5,913 bases of DNA, from contig JAIKYM010000173.1 in the NCBI GenBank assembly GCA_024683115.1, forward strand, positions 1 through 5,913, in the 5' to 3' direction. Positions 1-3,941 of this stretch are shown here, in pieces. Source of the DNA: Bacilli bacterium (GTDB taxonomy: Bacteria > Bacillota_I > Bacilli_A > RF39 > UBA660). The position numbers and the translations under genes were made by a program. Every line of letters begins with the position of its first letter. Position 1 is the first letter of the stretch. A model generated the notes under the pieces. It saw only the letters and a program-made list of their open reading frames with translations. It searched no databases and was not told the DNA's origin.

Positions 1-759
1 TAAGTTTTTTGATAAATTAATAAATGGAAATATTCTATCATTATAATCGCCTGTTGGATCTTTTTGGAAAGAATAATTATTATTTATTTTATTATAATCA
101 ATATCTCCAAATATATCTCTAAACATTGCACTTGAATTTGAAACATCTAAATCAGGTCTATATTTAATTAGTTCAATATACTTATTAATAAAGTCTTGCT
201 TTTCACTATCAGTTAGAGTTGGTACTATTATTTTTTCATTATTCATTCTTTTAATTTTATCTTCATTTTGAACTCTCATGACAGCACTTTCAAAAGACTC
301 TTTATCATCATATTCAAAATATCTCATAGCATTTGTTCTATATCCTAGATATTGTGTATTATTGCTTAAGTAGTTAAGTAATAATACTCTAATCATTTCA
401 CTAGCAACTTTTTGATTTCTAAAATTACTTAATACACCAATTTCTTCTATGTATTTAATATTATTTAAATATTGAACATAATCTCTTTGATTATCAGGGA
501 CAAAATCAATAGCTACTAAGAAACCTATTAAACTATCTAAATAATTAGATACTAATATAGTAGCATTTTGTTTTTTGTAATCATCAATTACTGATCTAGC
601 GCTTTCTATATCCCAACTTTCATAAAAAGGTGTACCATTGAAAACATCTCTATATGTTTCACTGATTTTTAATAATTCTTCTTTTATATTTTTTAATGAT
701 TCTATATTACATTTATTTTTTAATTTATCTTTTAACCATATTTCATTTATATTCTTCAT
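1..759 (-). CDS. GNAT-like N-acetyltransferase, C-terminus beyond window
   Basis: An open frame of 253 codons runs off the left edge with no stop. The start is set by AAGGAG at 766-771, six bases before the ATG. The N-terminal half resembles the Gcn5-related acetyltransferase (GNAT) fold, which transfers acetyl from acetyl-CoA to an amine. Residues 36-54 (TYRDVFNGTPFYESWDIES) have the alpha1-alpha2 pattern seen in many GNATs. Residues 103-110 (YIEEIGVL) look like strand beta4. Residues 114-122 (RNQKVASEM) sit where motif A (Q/R-x-x-G-x-G/A) should be, but Lys and Ala replace the usual glycines. Residues 137-150 (YLGYRTNAMRYFEY) could be the following strand and helix. The last 100 residues are charged, Asn/Asp-rich and unrecognised. 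The substrate is unknown. The SD and first base of the start codon lie in a strong predicted helix behind leader copy 1, so translation is probably conditional. No promoter was seen directly upstream; it is probably the last known gene of the trpS unit. Confidence 0.62.
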   Translation of the reverse strand, partial: MKNINEIWLKDKLKNKCNIESLKNIKEELLKISETYRDVFNGTPFYESWDIESARSVIDDYKKQNATILVSNYLDSLIGFLVAIDFVPDNQRDYVQYLNNIKYIEEIGVLSNFRNQKVASEMIRVLLLNYLSNNTQYLGYRTNAMRYFEYDDKESFESAVMRVQNEDKIKRMNNEKIIVPTLTDSEKQDFINKYIELIKYRPDLDVSNSSAMFRDIFGDIDYNKINNNYSFQKDPTGDYNDRIFPFINLSKNL

Positions 760-833
760 AACAATCTCCTTCTTTATTTTTTCTATATATAAATTGGCTA
801 CCTGCGTGTTTGTAGTAGCATAAGAGATTATTA
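759..833 (-). promoter_or_regulatory. Helix sequestering the SD of the acetyltransferase gene
   Basis: On the minus strand, TAATAATCTCTT (833-822) can pair continuously with AGGAGATTGTTA (770-759). This gives 12 base pairs with two G-U wobbles. The second strand holds the AGGAG Shine-Dalgarno and the A of the ATG of the acetyltransferase gene. Between the strands lies a smaller hairpin, GCTAC (819-815) with GTAGC (801-797), extendable by one G-U pair. No U-tract follows either stem, so this is not an intrinsic terminator. The anti-SD strand starts directly after the 3' strand of the leader's outer helix (840-834), which would let leader structure control it. The pairing is read from sequence; the repression role is inferred. 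Confidence 0.6.
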
Positions 834-970
834 ATCATAACTATACTAGATACAAGCACGACAAATAACACTTGTATCTACGATATTTCAATGTCGTATT
901 AACAAGTGCAAATTATTATGATGTTTAAATTGTAATGTATATATCTTATACATAATAATTCTTCCTTTCT
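834..970 (-). promoter_or_regulatory. Leader-peptide attenuator, copy 1
   Basis: Structured leader between tRNA-Trp and the acetyltransferase gene. In transcript order it has an SD (AGAAAGGAAG, 970-961), the leader ORF, outer strand P1 (ATCATAA, 922-916), arm A (CACTTGT, 908-902), a nested 5-bp hairpin TACGA/TCGTA (898-894 with 883-879), arm B (GATACAAG, 878-871), a 14-nt loop, arm C (CTTGTATC, 856-849) and the P1 partner (TTATGAT, 840-834). A pairs with B (7 bp, partner 875-869) or B pairs with C (8 bp), but not both. A weak five-base pairing just after C (TAGTA 848-844 with TACTA 817-813) could compete with the downstream hairpin. The design matches copy 2 at 3286-3446. No good promoter precedes it, so it probably sits inside the operon transcript. 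Confidence 0.66.
888..953 (-). CDS. Leader peptide 1 (21 aa)
   Basis: Short ORF of 21 codons plus TGA. It has a good SD (AGAAAGGAAG) seven bases upstream of its ATG and begins eight bases past the tRNA-Trp CCA end. The peptide begins MYKIYTLQFK and ends HHNNLHLLIRH; His is at 11, 12, 16 and 21. The His-His pair uses CAT CAT and occupies the same positions as in leader peptide 2. The ORF covers the 5' strand of P1, all of arm A and the first strand of the nested hairpin, so ribosome position on it should decide which downstream helices form. The peptide is probably a ribosome-position sensor rather than a free product. The ORF is too short for statistical support; confidence rests on the SD, the placement and the second copy. 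Confidence 0.58.
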   Translation of the reverse strand: MYKIYTLQFKHHNNLHLLIRH

Positions 971-978
971 TTTATAAA

Positions 979-1052
979 TGGCAGGGGATGAGAGAATCGA
1001 ACTCACACCTAAAGTTTTGGAGACTTTCATTCTACCATTAAACTAATCCCCC
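979..1052 (-). tRNA. tRNA-Trp (anticodon CCA)
   Basis: A full cloverleaf is readable on the minus strand. The acceptor is GGGGGAT with ATCCCCT, followed by discriminator G73 and an encoded CCA. The D-loop contains AATGGTA. The anticodon stem is AAAGT/ACTTT around the loop CTCCAAA, giving anticodon CCA for the Trp codon TGG. The T-loop is TTCGATT. G73 and the CTCCAAA loop are usual for bacterial tRNA-Trp. Oddities are a G1-U72 wobble closing the acceptor, where A-U is seen in E. coli, and a U-U mismatch in the T stem (GTGAG with CTCTC). It lies just after trpS on the same strand with no U-tract terminator between, so co-transcription and processing from the operon RNA is likely. A CCA anticodon and no visible UCA version fit the standard code. 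Confidence 0.93.
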
Positions 1053-1054
1053 AT

Positions 1055-1074
1055 AAGGCAAGAATACTTGCCTT
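1055..1074 (-). other. Hairpin between trpS and tRNA-Trp
   Basis: Perfect 8-bp inverted repeat AAGGCAAG/CTTGCCTT with a 4-nt loop. It overlaps the last base of the trpS stop codon and ends two bases before G1 of the tRNA. On the minus strand it is followed by the tRNA, not by a U-run, so it does not look like an intrinsic terminator. It may insulate the tRNA 5' end or guide processing of the trpS-tRNA transcript, for example as a block to exonucleases after RNase P cleavage. That role is inferred. Confidence 0.5.
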
Positions 1075-2165
1075 TAATTATTGTATTTTTTTATTTGATC
1101 ATTAAGAAATGAATCATCTTTAAAATAATCTATAGCCATAGCTGCTTTAACTTCTTCTAATGTTTTATTAGATAATTCAATTGCTTTATTTGTTCCTTCT
1201 TTTAAGATATTAATTATTTCAGGTATTTGTTTTGATAATTCTTTTCTTCTTTCTCTAATTGGTTCTAATTCATCTTGTATTATATTATTTAAGAACTTCT
1301 TAATAGTTCCATCACCAATACCACCTTTTAAATATGCTTGTTTTAATTCATCTAAATTCTTATATTCAGGATAGTATTTAGTAAAGTATTCATCAGTTGC
1401 AAAAGCTTCTAGATAAATGAATACAACATTACCTTCTATAATACCCGGATCATTTATATCTCTTGGTGCTGTAGCCATTGAATTAACTTTCTTTTTAATT
1501 ACTTCAGGTTCATCTGATAAGTAAATACAGTTACCAAGTGATTTAGACATCTTGGCATTACCATCTGTTCCAACTAATCTATAGCAAGATTCATTTTTTG
1601 GTAATACAGTCTTACATTCAGTTAGTATATCTTTTTTATATATTCTATTAAAACATCTTACTATCTCTCTTGTTTGTTCAATCATTGGTTCTTGATCAAC
1701 ACCTGCTGGAACAAGATTTGCTTTAAATGCAGTTATATCAGCTGCTTGGCTAATAGGGTAGTTTGCAAAACCAACAGGAGTACCTGCGGATTCAGAGTCG
1801 AATCCTTTTTCTTTTATTTCACTTTTTACAGTTGGGTTTCTTAACAATCTTTGTAGAGTTACAAGATTCATATAGTATGCAGTTAATTCAGGTAGAGCAG
1901 GTAATAAGGATTGAATACAGAAAGTTACCTTATTTGGATCTAACCCAATAGCTAAGTAATCTAACATTACTTCCATGATATTATCTCTTATTTTTTGTGG
2001 ATTATCTGCATTATCGGTTAAAGCTTGTGCATCAGCTATCATAACTATAAATTCATCATAGTTACCTTCGTTTTGTAATTCTAATCTTTGTCTTAGTGAA
2101 CCTACATAATGCCCTATATGGAGTTTACCTGTAGGTCTATCACCTGTCATTATTATATTTTTCAT
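1074..2165 (-). CDS. trpS: Tryptophanyl-tRNA synthetase (TrpRS)
   Basis: Class Ic aminoacyl-tRNA synthetase that activates tryptophan with ATP and charges tRNA-Trp in the cytosol. The 363 residues show all family marks. The HIGH signature is literally HIGH at residues 16-19, inside TGKLHIGHYVG. The active-site and dimer region holds IADAQALTDN at 43-52. VPAGVDQEPMIEQTREI at 152-168 is the PVGxDQ-type motif. KMSKS is at 205-209, followed by LGN. It is slightly longer than the commonest bacterial TrpRS (about 330-340). The start is well fixed by AAGGAG (2174-2179) eight bases upstream, lying in the tail of the amidohydrolase gene. Only two bases separate that gene's stop from this ATG, so the two are translationally linked. 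The cognate tRNA-Trp follows directly. No T-box was seen; control most likely comes from leader copy 2 upstream of the operon. Confidence 0.97.
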   Translation of the reverse strand: MKNIIMTGDRPTGKLHIGHYVGSLRQRLELQNEGNYDEFIVMIADAQALTDNADNPQKIRDNIMEVMLDYLAIGLDPNKVTFCIQSLLPALPELTAYYMNLVTLQRLLRNPTVKSEIKEKGFDSESAGTPVGFANYPISQAADITAFKANLVPAGVDQEPMIEQTREIVRCFNRIYKKDILTECKTVLPKNESCYRLVGTDGNAKMSKSLGNCIYLSDEPEVIKKKVNSMATAPRDINDPGIIEGNVVFIYLEAFATDEYFTKYYPEYKNLDELKQAYLKGGIGDGTIKKFLNNIIQDELEPIRERRKELSKQIPEIINILKEGTNKAIELSNKTLEEVKAAMAIDYFKDDSFLNDQIKKYNN

Positions 2166-2167
2166 AA

Positions 2168-3211
2168 TTATTTCTCCTTCTTATTGTTATATTTTTTTAT
2201 GATTTCTTTATATAATTCTTTAGTTTGTTTAATAGTACTGTAATAAATATATTCATTCTTTTGGTGAGATGTATCAGGCCCTGGACCTAATATAATAAAG
2301 TTCTTATCTATAAATGAACCTTCAGTTATATAACATTTAGTTTCTTTCTTTGATGAAATATCCTCTAAGAAACTTACATCTGTTTTATTTATCTTAGGTT
2401 CAATATTTAATTTGATTGTAAGTTTAGAATTATAGTCTTTTAATAATTCTTCTATCTTATTCTTTATAGTTTTTAAATCTTCTTTATTAGCTATTCTAAA
2501 ATCGATAGTTATCTTACATTTACCAGGTACTGAATTAACAGTCTCTCCACCTTGAATCATACCTATATTCATAGTTGTATAAGGTATATCAAACATATTA
2601 TTTAAATTATTCTTTATTACAGTTTCATAGTAATCTTTTAGTTTATTAATAAAACTAATACATTCATAAATAGCATTTATACCTTTGTCAGGTGTGGATG
2701 AGTGACATTTAACTCCATAGAATTCTACTTCTAGTTCTAGTACACCTTTAGTTCCAACAATAGGTACATTGTTAGTTGGTTCACCAATAATAATATTATT
2801 AGGTATTATTTCATCTTTGATATCTTTAATACCTTCAAAACCTATTTCTTCATCATTAGTAAAATATAAAGCTATTTTATTTTTATTTAAATCTATTTCT
2901 GATATGGCAGATAGAATTGATGCAACTCCACCTTTCATATCACATACTCCAAGACCAGTAAGTACATCATCTTTTTCTTGGAGTTCAAAAGGGTTACCAT
3001 CCCAAGATTCATAATCAACAGTGTCTGTGTGACCAACAAATCCTATATTAGGATTGTTATCATTAAATGCTAATAAACATTTATTAATTCTTTTAGTAGT
3101 AAAGTTGTAACCTTTTAAATAATCTTCAATAAAATCCATTAGTTCTTTATTCTCTTTATCTCTAATAGTGTTATAACTTACTAACTTTCTTAATATCTCT
3201 TTTAGTTCCAT
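2168..3211 (-). CDS. M20 family metallo-amidohydrolase (ArgE/DapE/ACY1-like)
   Basis: Cytosolic two-metal hydrolase of 347 residues, a normal family length. It cleaves an amide bond in an N-acyl amino acid or small peptide. The metal set is complete: H61 and D63 (GHTDTV), bridging D91 (GVCDMKGG), catalytic E121 and ligand E122 (NDEEIG), E144 (IGEPT), and the C-terminal ligand H316 (DTSHQKNE). H170 (KCHSSTPDKGINA) is in the lid/dimerisation domain, about 155-270. The family covers N-acetylornithine deacetylase, succinyl-DAP desuccinylase, aminoacylase and dipeptidases; motifs alone do not choose among them. The start at 3211 is preferred because AAAGGA (3220-3225) lies eight bases upstream. 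The frame stays open to an ATG at 3337, but that 42-residue extension would translate the terminator hairpin and has no family similarity. It is first in the operon and nearly abuts trpS. Confidence 0.92.
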   Translation of the reverse strand: MELKEILRKLVSYNTIRDKENKELMDFIEDYLKGYNFTTKRINKCLLAFNDNNPNIGFVGHTDTVDYESWDGNPFELQEKDDVLTGLGVCDMKGGVASILSAISEIDLNKNKIALYFTNDEEIGFEGIKDIKDEIIPNNIIIGEPTNNVPIVGTKGVLELEVEFYGVKCHSSTPDKGINAIYECISFINKLKDYYETVIKNNLNNMFDIPYTTMNIGMIQGGETVNSVPGKCKITIDFRIANKEDLKTIKNKIEELLKDYNSKLTIKLNIEPKINKTDVSFLEDISSKKETKCYITEGSFIDKNFIILGPGPDTSHQKNEYIYYSTIKQTKELYKEIIKKYNNKKEK

Positions 3212-3263
3212 ATATATTATCCTTTCTATTTTTTTAATACATTGCTTAAACCTAAAGAGACAT

Positions 3264-3298
3264 AAAAAGAGTACAGATTGAATTAACCTGTACTCTTT
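3264..3298 (-). terminator. Intrinsic terminator in the operon leader (attenuator)
   Basis: On the minus strand AAAGAGTACAG (3298-3288) pairs perfectly with CTGTACTCTTT (3276-3266), an 11-bp stem with an 11-nt loop, and the T-run continues through TTTTTATG. It lies upstream of the M20 gene and downstream of a promoter on the same strand, so it can only act as a premature terminator. The bases TACAGGT (3292-3286) at its apical 5' arm can instead pair with ACCTGTA (3324-3318), extendable by a G-U pair. That alternative would remove the top five pairs of the terminator. Confidence 0.88.
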
Positions 3299-3446
3299 AA
3301 TTAATATATTATTTTCATACAGGTATAAGCAATGCAAAACACACTTATACCTATAATCGAATTTTTTATCGATGTGTATAAGTGTTACCTATATGATGCC
3401 AGTTAAAATTAATTATTATATTCTTCATATAAATAACTTCCTTTCT
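3286..3446 (-). promoter_or_regulatory. Leader-peptide attenuator, copy 2
   Basis: Structured leader of the M20-trpS-tRNA-Trp operon. Its parts, in transcript order, are SD AGAAAGGAAG (3446-3437), the leader ORF, P1 strand TCATATAGGTA (3396-3386), arm A ACACTTATAC (3385-3376), nested hairpin ATCGA/TCGAT (3373-3369 with 3360-3356), arm B GTATAAGTGT (3350-3341), a 14-nt loop, arm C CTTATACC (3329-3322) and P1 partner TACCTGTATGA (3325-3315). A-B gives 10 bp, B-C 8 bp (GGTATAAG 3351-3344), and P1 11 bp with one G-U. The antiterminator ACCTGTA overlaps both C and the P1 3' strand. So P1 or B-C would favour termination, while A-B without P1 would free the antiterminator. The order matches copy 1 with paired base changes. 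The regulatory logic is inferred from the pairing. Confidence 0.74.
3366..3428 (-). CDS. Leader peptide 2 (20 aa)
   Basis: ORF of 20 codons plus TAA encoding MKNIIINFNWHHIGNTYTHR. Its SD is AGAAAGGAAG, eight bases before the ATG, and the predicted transcription start falls at the edge of that SD, so this is the first thing translated on the transcript. His is at 11, 12 and 19, with one Trp at 10 directly before the His pair. Codons 11-14 form the P1 5' strand and codons 15-18 form arm A. A ribosome paused near codons 10-12 would open P1 and could leave most of arm A free; one at the stop codon would cover A and free B for C. It resembles amino-acid-biosynthesis or stalling leader peptides in design, but no known leader peptide was recognised. 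Confidence 0.68.
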   Translation of the reverse strand: MKNIIINFNWHHIGNTYTHR

Positions 3447-3453
3447 TGTTTTA

Positions 3454-3482
3454 ATAATAAATCAAATAGAATAATAAGTCAA
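3454..3482 (-). promoter_or_regulatory. Promoter of the M20-trpS-tRNA-Trp operon
   Basis: On the minus strand a -35 TTGACT (3482-3477) and a -10 TATTAT (3459-3454) are separated by exactly 17 bases. This is close to the housekeeping sigma-70/sigma-A consensus and is the best promoter in the window. The predicted transcript starts near 3447, immediately before the SD of leader peptide 2. Confidence 0.82.
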
Positions 3483-3493
3483 ATAATAATTTT

Positions 3494-3513
3494 TTAATAT
3501 CTTTAGATATTAA
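3494..3513. other. A/T-only hairpin between divergent promoters
   Basis: Perfect inverted repeat TTAATATC/GATATTAA with loop TTTA, followed by TTTTTTATTTT on the plus strand. It could be a weak terminator-like stem or a palindromic protein-binding site next to the operon -35 box at 3477-3482. No plus-strand gene ends just before it, which argues against a simple terminator. In DNA this AT-rich, chance is a fair explanation. Confidence 0.28.
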
Positions 3514-3541
3514 TTTTTTATTTTAATTTTGCTTATATTTA

Positions 3542-3550
3542 TGTTACAAT
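3542..3550 (+). promoter_or_regulatory. Extended -10 promoter of the broken exported-protein gene
   Basis: TGT-TACAAT is an extended -10 element (TGn plus hexamer); no convincing -35 was found. The predicted start near 3557 would give a leader of about 40 bases before the ATG at 3598. AGGA at 3564-3567 is too far from that ATG to serve it, but is well spaced for an upstream codon near 3577 that is now ATT. Confidence 0.4.
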
Positions 3551-3597
3551 GAATTCATAGAATAGGATATCAGAACATTACGAAATTACGTTTAAAA

Positions 3598-3913
3598 ATG
3601 ATTTTTTTCGTATTTTTGGTACTATCACTAGTATGTGTAAACACTGTAAATAAACACTGTAAAAGCTGATACATTAGACTTTAGCATTGATAGTGTAGTT
3701 ATCAAAGATAAAGTAGGAACAATTGAAGTAGTTGAGCCTGTTTTGTCATCTAATAAAATAACTAGTGCTATTAAGTTTAATCAAAAAGATGTTGAACATC
3801 CATTTGATTCACACTTAATATTTGGTGCAGCATTAAATGAAAAACAAGAAGAATTTAGATATCTACCTGGAACTATATCTAACATAAAAGTTAGACTAGG
3901 AAAAATGAATTAA
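3598..3913 (+). pseudogene. Small exported protein, frameshifted by a 13-bp duplication
   Basis: From the ATG at 3598 the frame reads a hydrophobic signal-like segment (MIFFVFLVLSLVCVN) but stops at TGA 3667-3669 after 23 residues. A perfect 13-bp tandem repeat at 3638-3663 causes the shift. Removing one unit restores a 100-codon frame ending at TAA 3911-3913. In it the signal segment runs into VKA-D, a plausible signal peptidase I site, followed by about 80 residues of mature protein (starting DTLDFSIDSVVIKDKVG). The mature part looks like a beta-rich extracellular piece, and no family was recognised. The ATG has no good SD. Seven codons upstream is an ATT (3577), well spaced from AGGA at 3564-3567, and starting there would add a basic n-region (TKLRLK). 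The start may therefore also be mutated. It shares a terminator with the convergent phosphatase gene. Confidence 0.68.
3638..3663 (+). repeat. 13-bp perfect tandem duplication
   Basis: TAAACACTGTAAA occurs twice back to back (3638-3650 and 3651-3663). Thirteen is not a multiple of three, so the duplication shifts the frame from position 1 to position 2 exactly where the downstream open frame needs it. It lies at the end of the signal-peptide coding segment. Loss of one copy by slippage would restore the gene, so it could be recent damage or a reversible switch. Confidence 0.9.
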
Positions 3914-3941
3914 AAAACACTAACAATTAAGTTAGTGTTTT
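3914..3941. terminator. Bidirectional terminator shared by convergent genes
   Basis: AAAACACTAAC (3914-3924) and GTTAGTGTTTT (3931-3941) form a perfect 11-bp stem with loop AATTAA. T-rich sequence follows on both strands (TTTTATTTTATT on plus, TTTTTT on minus). It starts just after the stop of the broken exported-protein gene, and the phosphatase stop codon (3940-3942) overlaps its outer edge. One stem therefore serves both converging transcripts. Confidence 0.9.

Noticed and set aside
797..819. Terminator before the acetyltransferase gene, by analogy with copy 2
   Set aside because: Only 5-6 pairs and followed by AATTTATATATAG rather than a U-run; the SD-sequestering helix is the stronger output.
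638..823. Plus-strand 61-codon ORF
   Set aside because: Antisense to the acetyltransferase start and its leader; Phe/Ile-rich, as expected from the complement of AT-rich coding DNA.
971..976. Separate promoter for leader copy 1 (TATAAA just after tRNA-Trp)
   Set aside because: No -35 at the right distance, which would fall in the tRNA T-arm, and the start would lie inside the leader SD; co-transcription from the operon promoter is simpler.
1055..1074. Intrinsic terminator of trpS
   Set aside because: The stem is good, but the minus strand continues directly into the tRNA with no U-tract.
1763..1951. Plus-strand ORF inside trpS
   Set aside because: Lies fully antisense to conserved TrpRS coding sequence; no SD.
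2769..3014. Plus-strand 81-codon ORF inside the M20 gene
   Set aside because: Antisense to conserved metal-binding motifs of the hydrolase; a shadow frame.
3212..3337. A longer M20 protein starting at the ATG at 3337
   Set aside because: The extra 42 residues would be translated from the terminator hairpin and leader, have no SD and no family similarity; MELKEILRK at 3211 has a proper SD.
3239..3446. T-box riboswitch upstream of the trpS operon
   Set aside because: Expected from the trpS context, but no AGGGTGGNACCGCG-like T-box sequence was found; a translated leader ORF and alternative arms explain the region better.
834..3446. CRISPR or mobile-element origin for the two similar leaders
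   Set aside because: Similarity is mainly in structure and short motifs; there are no regularly spaced repeats, terminal inverted repeats, target duplications or transposase.
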